Below, in pieces: positions 47,871 through 56,090 of a DNA stretch of 64,000 bases. A model generated the notes under the pieces. That model was not told the origin of the DNA and ran no database searches. It saw only the letters and a list, made by a program, of their open reading frames with translations. The first letter of the stretch is position 1. Each line of letters starts with the position of its first letter. The position numbers and the translations under genes are program-made. The stretch comes from Dicaeum eximium (taxonomy: Eukaryota; Chordata; Aves; Passeriformes; Dicaeidae): positions 444,008-508,007 of the forward strand of contig VWZP01008273.1 of the NCBI GenBank assembly GCA_013396995.1, in the 5' to 3' direction.

Positions 47871-50800
47871 CTAGGCAGAGGGCAGAAGAGGCCATTAGCA
47901 GTCTCTCTAGCTCAGGAGGACCACACCATAGCAGCAACTCAGAAATAAAAACCAAATTAAACCTACCTAATGGCTCCTTGATGTGCCCTCTGCGTCCCCA
48001 CTTTGTCCTCAGCTCCACGGGCTTGAACCACATCACATCCTCTGGAGATGGAAACACGAAAGGCAGGTAAGGAACAGGCTGTGCTGCACTGACATAACCA
48101 CAGGGACAGAACTTCCAGAACCCCTCTTCCCACCAGGGACCAGCTGTACCTCTGCTGAAGAACATGTATCGCACGACAGCCATCTTGGTGAAGATCTTGA
48201 AGGGGTGGCCACTGAGCACCAGGCGCTTGATGATGATCCTGTCGGGGTCCACGGAGAGCAGGGAGCCCGTGGCAATGAGGTCGTGCATTCCTGCCAGGCA
48301 GAGTCACCAATGCACCCGGGCAGGTGCCTCCATCACCCCTTCCCCACCACCAAACCCCTTCCCCAAAGGGCTGCAGGCCCAGAGCAACCCCACAGCAGGG
48401 ACAGAGAAGTGACAACAGGGATGGAGATGAGCTCATCTCAAACAGCAGGAAGGGGACAGCTTTTTCAAGTCATCATTTCTGGAGAGATGCACTTGTAAGC
48501 AGGGTATGGGGACAGTTTGTTTCTCAGATACCACCTCAGCATTTATCAACTCACCATTACTTCTCTGTTTGAAAAGCAGCACTGAGGCAGGAGGGAAGGT
48601 GATGGGAGCATAGACAGTCACCACCAAGGCAGCATCTGAGCGCAGGAAACGCTCCAGTTTGTGCTTATCAGCTAGGACAGAACAGCAGTGATCAAGTTCA
48701 GGCCAAGAGCCAAGAGGTTTCCTCAGAGCTGTGGGAAACCCCAGAGCTCATTCTTTCCTGTTCAGCAAACACTCCTCCCCTGCTGGCACTGAGTATCTGG
48801 GAATGATGGTGATCTCTGGCACAGAACCTGGACCTTGCCTAGATCAGTGAGCCACCTTTCCCAAGCCATTCTACTCCCCATAACTTAGTGCCTGCCCTGG
48901 AAGCCTCAGAGCCTAGGAGTGAGTCTTCACAAGAATCCTTCAGCCAGGTTCAGACACCATGGCTAAGACATCACAGGCTTCCTGCTCCAGAATTCCCAAC
49001 CCCACTCCTGCTGTACCCAGTCCCTGACAAACCTGAGGTGTGCTGGGAGAACAGGGGGGATGCTCGGAAGCGTCTGAACCCGCAGTGGAAGATCAGCTCC
49101 TCCTTGGCCCTCACTGGCTCGCTGTTGCCTGGATGCCGACGCACCAGGAAGTTCAACACGGACATCTGGAAAAGGCAGCACAGTGAGGGGCTGCTGGCAG
49201 GGGATGGTGGGCAGCAGAAAGCAACAGGACACTGTTGTGAGCAGCAGAGATGAATGTCCTCGAAAATGGGGTCCCAAAAGATCACTGGTCACCAGTGCCA
49301 GGCTCAGACACTTTCTCCTAACCCCCTTCCCAGCAGCTTTTGCGTGCTCTGACCTGCTCTGAAACAGGAGCAATGTGGGGAGATTTCAGCCCAAACCCTC
49401 TGCAGCCAGACCCTCCCCAAGCCATGCAGCCTGAAGGAAGAAGGAGCTGCACATCCCTCCAAGGTATATCCCTTTTGTTCACCTTTTGTTCGTGGGGAAG
49501 CAGTGAGAACAGGACCAGGGGTTTCCCTTCCTTGAAGCTCTCCATCACCGAGACAGGGACATTGCAGACATGAAGTGTAACGTACCAGCCCACCTGCCAA
49601 GAAAAGAGCAGTTGTGAACACTTTTCTTAACAAAAAACAGTGTCACAAGATGTGCCTGGGTTAGGGAGGGAATGTGAACTGTCTGAAAGAAAACTGTCTG
49701 AATTTAGGGCTTCATGCTAAGAACCAGCTGGCTGAAAGATCCACCCAACCACCTCCCTGATAAGTCACTCCTGTTGGGAGCAAAGGAACACAACAGGGAA
49801 AGAGATCAGCAAGAGGGAATTACCGAAGCTCCTTCAGTCTCCTCCTTCTCTATTTGCTTGAAGAGGTTCTTTCTGGTTCGGGAGAAGTCCTGGAACTGGA
49901 AGATCCTGGCATAATCTCTTGGAAGATTCTCTTTGGGGTCCCAAGGAGAAGTCCGGAAGCTTTTCAGCCCCCTGTACTTCTGGAACCTTGAGAACAGAGA
50001 GCAGAAAATTACTTCACCAGCTGAGGTGAATTCCATCCTTCACCACCACCTGTGGTCTGCAGGGTCTCACACCCTCAGGGAGGACAAAGAGTGCAAAGCA
50101 AACATTAGCCCTCAGGGAAGATGTTGGTGCAAAGAGAGCTAAAACCAGCAGCCAAATCCCCAAACAACCTGTCCTTGCCTCAGGGCCATCCTCCTCTCTC
50201 CCCCAGGTCAGGACCCAGCTCTCCCTGCCAACTAGTGCCTGCTCTGGAAGCCTCAGAGGCAAAAAGTCTTCACAAGAGTCCTTCAGCCAGGTTCAGACAC
50301 CACATCACAGGCTTCCTCACCAAATTAAACAGAAAGGCACCCTCCAGCCCCTCTCCCAGCAAAGCATCCCATTTCTTACCTGACTCTGGCAGGCACATCC
50401 TGTGGCGTGTCCACCTCATCTGGAAACATCTCATCCATTCTCTCCTGTTTGTATCTCTCCAGCATCTGTTCATCCTCCTCCATCTTCTCGTCGTACTGCT
50501 CGTCCCGCAGGCACTCGGACACGGTCATGGTCTCGCTCTCCTCCTCCCCAGCTTCCTCCTCACTGCTCTCCCCCTCCTGGCACAGGGCAGCACAGAGCCT
50601 GTGAGCACACAGAGCTGTGCATGCAGCACTGGCACCCTGGGTGTGCTCACACTGTGGGATTTGGGACCCCAGCCCATCATATTGGGGTCTAACAGGCCAA
50701 AGAAGCAACGTGATACATGTGGGGATTTAACAGAGGAAATCCAGGCAAGTGCTGGCTCTGCATCATGCCCTTGCATAGACAGAGCAAGCTGGAAGGACAG

Positions 50801-53503
50801 AATCTTCCTAGAACATGCAATAATGGCCTAGAGATCACCTGTACTATCAGCTGTTGGAGGTACCTGAGAAACTGCCTCTTCCATCAGATCATCATCCATG
50901 TCGTCATCTTCCTCATCATCATCATCATCTTTCTCACTGCCTTCTTCTCCATCATCCACAATCCAGGCAGCCTGGTACTTGGATGTGCCTTTGGGGACCT
51001 TCACCACCCTCCTGTTTGCCTTCAGAGAATCTGTAGGATTCCCACCAGTGGTTAATACAGGAACAGTTCTCCTTCCCCTCAGCAACTTTTATACCAAGAC
51101 AGCCAAAACTAGATCTAGACTAGAATTGCATTTTTTCCTGCACAGAATTTGTCAGGACAGCCAAAATCTGCTAACTTGCCAGGCAAACCACACAGCCTGC
51201 TGGCCACCTGATGGATCTGGGGATGGAAGCCATCCTAACCAAGATGTTTCTTCACAGCCACCCTGGTGACAGAAGCTTCTAACAACCCTCCTAAGAGGGA
51301 CAAGGAAGAGATACAGAACTATTCCTTCTGCTCACCCTCTGCTTCCTGCAGTTCTTCTTCAGTGGGCCATGTCTGCTCCCCTTCCATGGGATCAGGAACC
51401 ACTTCTGACTGCAGAGACTCCTGCTTGCTTGGATCTGCCTTCATCAGGACTTTGACATCTTCCTCCATCTCATCAGCACCATTTCCAGAGTCATCCTGAA
51501 GGGGAAGAGCAGAGTTCCTAGATCTGAACACACCTACCTGAAGCTTGCAGTCAGTCTCAAGTGAAACTCCCTTCATGATGTCGTGACATAACTTCCATTA
51601 GACACTGCAGGCACGGAACCTCAGCCCAGCAGCAGAACACGGACAGAATTCTATTTTCCCTCTCCTTACCCCAGCTGTATTTTCCCCAGTGAAATTTAGA
51701 AACCTTGTGTTCCAAGAGGACTGGCAAAGCTCTCACCCACACACCTGAACCTCCATGTCCTGACTCCTCTTCTGTCCTTTAACCACTCGTGGGTTCAAAG
51801 AGAGCGGGTCAGGGGGAGCATCCACCTGGCTGAGCTGGAAGTCCCCGTGCCCCACAATGTGCACCAGGCTGTTGACGTTGAGGCTCTGTCCCCGGACAAA
51901 GCCAGACACCTTCAGGGTCCCAACCAGGTGGCTGTCCTGGCTGGGCACAAACTCAGCAGCACGGGCCAGCAGGTGAGCGCGGCGGTCCCGGAAAGCCAGG
52001 TGCCTCTGCTTCTGGGAGCTGAGGTGCCTCAGGAGCAGCGAGCATTCCTGCTCCGTGTTCAGCGGGAAGAGCTTGGCCTCGGGAAAACGCTTCTCAATGG
52101 ATTTGGAGAGTTTCTTCCTGGCATCTATCCTCTTCTTAGGGGGCAGGTCAGTGCCTCCTGGGACAGCCAGAGCTGGCGAGCAGAGAACAGAGCTTGGATC
52201 AGATCCTAAACCTTCTGATGTTCTTTTTACCAAACACAGGCAAATACTTGGATGTCAGCAGCCCAAATGGCCAGATTTGCACCACAATGTACAAAGGGAG
52301 TTTCACTGTTTTCAGTGGTACCCAACAGGACAAGGAGCAATGGCCATAAACTGAAATGAAAGAATTTCCATCTCAACATAAGAGAAAAATTCTTTTCACT
52401 GAAGATGGCAGAGCCCTGAAATTTAATTACTGTGACAGTCAGTCTCCATTAAGCACCCGCAGAAACCCAAAACATTTCTCACCATAACTGGGGAGCCCCT
52501 GTGCAAAGAGGCAGGAGAGGCAGTGTTCCCCAGCACTGTCCCAGCCATCCACAGGGTCCAGGAGGAACAGCAGGGAGTCAGCAACCTTGGCAAGGTCTAA
52601 GACAGCATGAAGATCCCCTGCACCCAAAACACCTCCATTAGTGGGGCTGCCAAAGGTACCAGAACCAAGAACCCAACCAGCACCGGCCTCCTCACCTGCC
52701 TGGGCTGTGAGAAAGCGCCAGCGCTGCTTGAGCCGGGGGCAGAGGAGGGCAAAGCCACCAGCTCTGCCCTCATCTGCCCGCACCACGGCCGAGTCCTGGC
52801 CCTGCAGCAGGCGCAGGGAGCCGAGCGCTGCAGCCCTGCTGTGCAGCAGCACCACAGCCACGAGGTGCGGGGGCCCGTCCCTGCTGCCGAGGCTGCGCTT
52901 CTCCGCCAGCACCTGCGGGCAGAGGGCAGCGCGTGGGTGCCGACCCAGACGTGGCTCCTCTCCCCAAGGCCCGATTCCCCCACACCGCAGCCCGAGCGCA
53001 CCCGCTCCAGTAATGCTCCGCCTGACCCAAACCGAACCGGCCCTGGCACCCGCGAGCTTCCCCCGCAAAGAACCAAACCGGTTCGGCTGCATCGCCCACA
53101 TCGCGACCCCCCCGGTCCAAATTCAATCCCCCTGCGGCACAGACTCGAACCGGGCCGGTTCCCGCTCCCCCGCAACAACCGGCTCGGCCGCGCCATTTCC
53201 CCGGTGCCCCGGTGCCTCACCGCCTCCTTGCGCTGCCGGCGGAGCTGCAGCGCCTGATGCCGCCGGTCCACCCTGTTCAGGTCGCGGAGCCGCCGGCGGG
53301 GCTGGGCCTTGACGGGGACGCGGCCTGCGGGGGGAAAGAGAACGGTCAGGCCGGCCGAGTGCGGCGGGAAACCCGCGGGGAGCCCGTCCCGTCTCACCTC
53401 CAGCGCGGCGCTGCGAGGAGCCGCTGTGCTTGCCGCCCTTGTGCGCCTTGTTCTGCTGCTTGAGCGGCCCGGGCCGGTGCGCGCCCGCCGCCGCCACCAC
53501 CAT
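47692..53503 (-). CDS. TSR1: TSR1, 40S ribosome maturation factor, complete in 15 exons
   Basis: Fifteen minus-strand exons join without phase error to 810 codons plus stop; human TSR1 has 804. TSR1 is a nuclear/cytoplasmic 40S biogenesis factor shaped like a translational GTPase but lacking GTPase activity; it sits on the pre-40S subunit and prevents premature joining. Visible: N-terminal HRPGPLKQQNKAHKGGKH, a degenerate G domain (residues about 75-210, with LLCPRLK and LAKVADSLLFLLDPVDGWDS), the AARP2CN-type segment (about 215-315), a long acidic insertion (about 395-480) and the conserved C-terminal RIBIOP-type domain (about 500-800). The start was chosen at the ATG at 53503, which precedes the conserved N-terminus; MVVAAAGA is a few residues longer than human. 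Two introns hold snoRNA copies. The promoter carries a minisatellite and an N gap. Confidence 0.97.
47967..48041 (-). CDS. TSR1: TSR1 exon 14
   Basis: 75 bases, acceptor tccatctccag, donor TTAG|GTAGGT. It encodes EDVMWFKPVELRTKWGRRGH then IKEPL. Confidence 0.96.
48150..48290 (-). CDS. TSR1: TSR1 exon 13
   Basis: 141 bases, acceptor ctgcctggcag, donor AGAG|GTACAG. It encodes MHDLIATGSLLSVDPDRIII and HPFKIFTKMAVVRYMFFSR. Confidence 0.96.
48555..48671 (-). CDS. TSR1: TSR1 exon 12
   Basis: 117 bases, acceptor ctgtcctag, donor AATG|GTGAGT. It encodes ADKHKLERFLRSDAALVVTV and YAPITFPPASVLLFKQRSN. Confidence 0.96.
48899..48982 (-). ncRNA. Box C/D snoRNA, SNORD91-like, copy in TSR1 intron 11
   Basis: 84 nt on the minus strand, closed by GGAAGCC/GGCTTCC. 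C box GTGATGT, guide TGTCTGAACCTGG directly before D' box CTGA, C'-like GTGAAGA and D box CTGA follow in order. It aligns along its length with the intron 8 copy at 50246-50316, including the guide, boxes and terminal stem. It lies about 50 bases from exon 11 and 230 from exon 12. C/D snoRNAs of this type are processed from the spliced intron lariat and guide 2'-O-methylation of 28S rRNA. Confidence 0.9.
49033..49165 (-). CDS. TSR1: TSR1 exon 11
   Basis: 133 bases, acceptor ccttttccag, donor CTCAG|GTTTGT. It encodes MSVLNFLVRRHPGNSEPVRA and the invariant FHCGFRRFRASPLFSQHT. Confidence 0.96.
49166..49482 (-). other. TSR1: TSR1 intron 10
   Basis: 317 bases. It holds a 15-base match, one mismatch, to the SNORD91 guide at 49297-49311 without surrounding boxes; see findings. 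Confidence 0.75.
49483..49593 (-). CDS. TSR1: TSR1 exon 10
   Basis: 111 bases, acceptor ttcttggcag, donor CAAAAG|GTGAAC. It encodes VGWYVTLHVCNVPVSVMESF and FSLLPHEQK. The donor is embedded in an imperfect repeat of gaacaaaagg. Confidence 0.95.
49824..49986 (-). CDS. TSR1: TSR1 exon 9
   Basis: 163 bases, acceptor tgttctcaag, donor GCTTCG|GTAATT. It encodes FQKYRGLKSFRTSPWDPKEN and DYARIFQFQDFSRTRKNLFK, among the most conserved TSR1 segments. Confidence 0.96.
50246..50316 (-). ncRNA. Box C/D snoRNA, SNORD91-like, copy in TSR1 intron 8
   Basis: The minus-strand segment is bounded by a 7-base terminal stem, GGAAGCC with GGCTTCC, next to C box GTGATGT and D box CTGA. Internally it carries guide TGTCTGAACCTGG, D' box CTGA and C'-like GTGAAGA. 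It is about 13 bases shorter than the intron 11 copy, the difference lying between the C box and the guide. The guide is complementary to the vertebrate 28S rRNA run CAGGTTCAGACA just 3' of the sarcin-ricin loop (rRNA sequence from memory), with the fifth base before D' opposite a G. Human TSR1 hosts SNORD91A and SNORD91B. Which of the two this is cannot be decided. Confidence 0.88.
50380..50576 (-). CDS. TSR1: TSR1 exon 8
   Basis: 197 bases, acceptor ctgtgccag, donor GTCAG|GTAAGA. It continues the acidic region and ends in the conserved RYKQERMDEMFPDEVDTPQD. Confidence 0.95.
50864..51030 (-). CDS. TSR1: TSR1 exon 7 (acidic insertion)
   Basis: 167 bases, acceptor aatcctacag, donor TCTCAG|GTACCT. 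After VVKVPKGTSKYQAAWI comes an Asp/Glu run (EKDDDDDEEDDDMDDDLMEE) encoded by a GAT/GAC/GAG-rich stretch liable to slippage. Confidence 0.95.
51031..51335 (-). other. TSR1: TSR1 intron 6
   Basis: 305 bases. It contains two copies of ggacagccaaaa/agacagccaaaa about 75 bases apart; no snoRNA boxes with a closing stem were found. Confidence 0.7.
51336..51495 (-). CDS. TSR1: TSR1 exon 6
   Basis: 160 bases, acceptor ccccttcag, donor GAGG|GTGAGC. It encodes VLMKADPSKQESLQSEVVPD then PMEGEQTWPTEEEL. Confidence 0.95.
51745..52172 (-). CDS. TSR1: TSR1 exon 5
   Basis: 428 bases, acceptor tgctcgccag, donor CAG|GTGTGT. It covers residues about 188-330 with RHLAFRDRRAHLLARAAEFV and VGTLKVSGFVRGQSLNVNSL, the AARP2CN-type beta domain. 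Confidence 0.95.
52313..52420 (+). mobile_element. CR1 LINE fragment in TSR1 intron 4
   Basis: Plus-strand blocks acaggacaaggagcaatggc, cataaactgaaatgaaagaa and tttccatctcaacataagag match the chicken CR1 region that precedes the 3' UTR. It fills roughly a third of the 310-base intron and is antisense to TSR1. Confidence 0.85.
52483..52617 (-). CDS. TSR1: TSR1 exon 4
   Basis: 135 bases, acceptor gggtgcag, donor TATG|GTGAGA. It encodes DLHAVLDLAKVADSLLFLLD and WDSAGEHCLSCLFAQGLPSY. Confidence 0.95.
52696..52912 (-). CDS. TSR1: TSR1 exon 3
   Basis: 217 bases, acceptor tgcccgcag, donor GCAG|GTGAGG. It starts VLAEKRSLGSRDGPPHLVAV and includes FALLCPRLKQRWRFLTAQA, the start of the degenerate G domain. 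Confidence 0.95.
52913..53220 (-). other. TSR1: TSR1 intron 2
   Basis: 308 bases, GC-rich end of the CpG island; nothing else recognised. Confidence 0.85.
53221..53324 (-). CDS. TSR1: TSR1 exon 2
   Basis: 104 bases, acceptor cccccgcag, donor GAGGCG|GTGAGG. It encodes an Arg-rich helix, RVDRRHQALQLRRQRKEA. Confidence 0.95.
53398..53503 (-). CDS. TSR1: TSR1 exon 1
   Basis: 106 coding bases from the ATG, donor GGAG|GTGAGA. It encodes the strongly conserved HRPGPLKQQNKAHKGGKH near the N-terminus. Confidence 0.95.
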
Positions 53504-53540
53504 GCTGCCGCCTCGCCGCCGCCGCCGCGCGTCACTTCCG

Positions 53541-53591
53541 NNNNNNNNNNNNNNNNNNNNNNNNNNNNNNNNNNNNNNNNNNNNNNNNNNN
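53541..53591. other. Assembly gap of 51 N
   Basis: It lies 38 bases upstream of the TSR1 start codon, inside the CpG island, and interrupts or borders the minisatellite. The true length is unknown. Confidence 0.97.
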
Positions 53592-53712
53592 CGAGCCCCG
53601 GGAAGGGAGCCCCGGGAAGGGACAGGGGCGAGCCCCGGGAAGGGAGCCCCGGGAACGGACAGGGGCGAGCCCCGGGAAGGGAGCCCCGGGAACGGACAGG
53701 GGCGAGCCCCGG
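53592..53712. repeat. 37-bp GC-rich minisatellite
   Basis: Three full units of 37 bases (53592-53628, 53629-53665, 53666-53702) plus a partial fourth. Each unit begins cgagccccgggaagggagcc and ends acagggg; unit 1 differs by one base. The left side is cut by the N gap, so the copy number is a minimum. Confidence 0.95.
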
Positions 53713-53835
53713 CGCGGGGAGGGGAGGGCAGCGCGGGTGGTGACTGTAGCGATGCCGGTGACCGCAGCAATGCCGGTGACCGTAGCAATGGCGCTGGGCA
53801 ATGAGAGGCGGGAGGCAGAGCCGTTCGTTCAGCGC

Positions 53836-53841
53836 TTTATT
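53836..53841 (-). promoter_or_regulatory. Minus-strand polyadenylation signal upstream of TSR1
   Basis: AATAAA on the minus strand, with a Pumilio-type TGTAAATA about 25 bases before it. It lies 2.1 kb past the POLDIP2 stop and 330 bases before TSR1. It could serve a long POLDIP2 3' UTR or an unrecognised transcript. Confidence 0.5.
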
Positions 53842-55626
53842 GGTTGTTCTTTGTACAGGTATTTACAGAGAAGGGCACGGGGCTCGGCCGCGCTCCGGGA
53901 AGGGCCTCGGGGATGGAGCAGCGGGGGAAGGGCCCTGCCGAGCCCCTGGCATCGCACCCCGGCAGCACGGCAAAGCCCGGCGGAGTGGGAACATTCCTCC
54001 CGTGCCCGGGTCGGTTACCGCAGTGACCTCGGCCTCGCCAATCATTATCCAGGCAGGAATGTCCGTTCCCGGGCAGAGGCCTCAGCCCCAGGGGACACCG
54101 CCCCGAAGCCCAGCAGAGCCCTGCCCCGGGATCGCTCCATCCCTTAGCGGGGCAGCTCTCTGCTGGTTCCGGGAGGCACCGGGGCCGCAGCACCCCAGAA
54201 ACGCGCGAGTGAGCAGCGGGGTTAAACATTCACAGGGGTGATGCAATCGCCAGGAAAGCTGGAGCAACCCGAGGGAGAGGCAGGGCAGCTGCATGGGAAG
54301 GGAAAAGCAGGTTCCTGCAGGTTCCTGCTGCCTCTGAACTTGAGGCATGTTCCCACCTCCTCCTCCTGAGAGGAAATCAGCATGACAGCAGCCACGTGGG
54401 GTTGTCAGCTGTGAATGGTCTTTAGGGATCCTCTTCTACCCCTAAAAGCAGACTGGCTGTTTAAACCTTTGAAACTCTAAATATGAGCACGTACTACCTG
54501 AGAGGAAGGAAGACACAAAATGGAAGAGATTGGTGACAGATAAACGCTGCAGTGATTAAGTCTCTCTAAACAGGAATCCGCTGGCTGTGGGACAGCACGA
54601 GAGTCTCCCCCAAAGGCTGTTTGCCCACAGCAGTGCCTCAGCTCTGCCTTGCAGAGCCAAAGGCAAACAGGCTGCTCAGAGGTGCTTCCAGGGAACAGGG
54701 AATAACTGGGATACTTCCAAATCAAGGGAAACATCCCGTGAGTTAGTTACATCTTGTCATTTAAGCAAGACTAGGGAAAGCAGAAAGGTTGGAAACTCTC
54801 TTGCTAGGGTTATCACAAAGCCAAGTACTTCTGCCTCTGAGTCATGCAGAAGTCTGGAAACACAGAGGCAGTCAGAAGGGTCCCACACCATGGAGGCTGA
54901 TGATCTTTGCAATCCTCAGAGCTGCTCTGGCTTTCCCACACATCCATACATTGTCATCTCACAGGGATTTCACTGACCTGCACACTCCTGCAGGGCCCTC
55001 CAGACACATGCCACCAAAAATATCACAACCTGCCAAGCAGAGCAAACAGGAGCAGAAAGCCAAGCACTGCCTCACTGGCTGACAGCATTCCAGGTGAAAA
55101 CAAGCATTCCTGTCAAAGCAGAAACTACCAAGGAAACATGGATGCAGCCACAGTGTGAGCAGGGAAGAACCTCCAGCAGCTGAGATGTAAATCCTTGCAC
55201 CAAGGTAAAGCCCTGGCACAGGGAGGGCCCCCCTCAGCTCTCCTGTACCAACACAACACAGAGCCTGGTGCTCTGCACACACAGAGGACACTGTGACAGC
55301 ACCATATGTCACCCACCTTGTCCCCTCTGCACCCTGTTCTCAAAAAAAAACCCAGGCTTTGTATCACAGCACAAAACCCAGACAAGCTGTGCCGTGAGTG
55401 GAGCCCACAGGCTGCTCCAACCCTGGCTGAATCCCAAAAAGCAGCTGCACTGCAGGAAAGCTGAGCTCACGTTCCTGTTCCCTAAAGGAGGAGCAGCTGC
55501 TTCTGAAGCAGCAAGAACTCTGACTGGGCTGACTCCACACGGGAGGAGCAACAAGCTGGGACAGGCAGGATGCAAAGCCATGGCCTTGGCTTAGGAAGGA
55601 AGACTGGTTGCAACTGGAAGGGCCAG
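53842..55626. other. TSR1-POLDIP2 intergenic region or long POLDIP2 3' UTR
   Basis: 1.8 kb; GC-rich up to about 54340, then ordinary composition. I saw no exon with homology, no repeat family and no RNA gene. Confidence 0.7.
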
Positions 55627-55632
55627 TTTATT
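55627..55632 (-). promoter_or_regulatory. POLDIP2: Proximal POLDIP2 polyadenylation signal
   Basis: AATAAA on the minus strand 344 bases after the POLDIP2 stop codon, giving a 3' UTR of about 365 bases. Confidence 0.7.
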
Positions 55633-55975
55633 AGAGAAACCTCACATTGCAGAGAAGTCACAACACATTGGAAAGGGTCCAGGCCTGCTGAGAGGGACCA
55701 GTCTTCTGCAGCAGCACAGATCTACATCTCCCAGCCCCAAAAACCCAGCAGGTGCCACAGAGGGAAGGGTTACCTGGAACACAGCTTATGTTTTACAAGC
55801 AGCCTGAGAGAAGAGCCAGTAGTGAAGTTCCAAAAAAAGCCTCCCCGGCAGACAACAGTTAAAACAAAAATGGTTTAAAATGTTTAAAAGCTCCGTGTTC
55901 TTGGCTGCAGCATAAAGGGGAGGCAAAGGTCTACAACACACAGAGGCCTCCATGGGTGTGGGCACTCGCTCTGAT

Positions 55976-56090
55976 CTACCAGTGAAGGCCGGAGGGAGGG
56001 GTCTTCTCATCTTTGTTGCTTTCCAGGGAAAAGGGTGGGATTCGGACATCAAAGTGGGAGCCATCGGGCCTCTCAAACCGAAAAGTGCCC
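55976..56090 (-). CDS. POLDIP2: POLDIP2 exon 11 (last)
   Basis: 115 bases to the TAG at 55976-55978; acceptor atttttgcag. It encodes GTFRFERPDGSHFDVRIPPF and ends KDEKTPPSGLHW, the invariant C-terminus of POLDIP2. Confidence 0.96.

Larger units (their letters stand above)
53504..53835 (-). promoter_or_regulatory. TSR1: TSR1 CpG-island promoter region
   Basis: Very GC-rich sequence upstream of the TSR1 ATG, comprising a gap, the minisatellite and a short unique part containing three related gatgccggtgaccg units near 53751-53790. No TATA box was seen. Confidence 0.6.

Noticed and set aside
51031..51335. A further snoRNA in TSR1 intron 6, suggested by a ctgatgga motif and a repeated gacagccaaaa
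   Set aside because: No paired D box or closing stem at the right distance.
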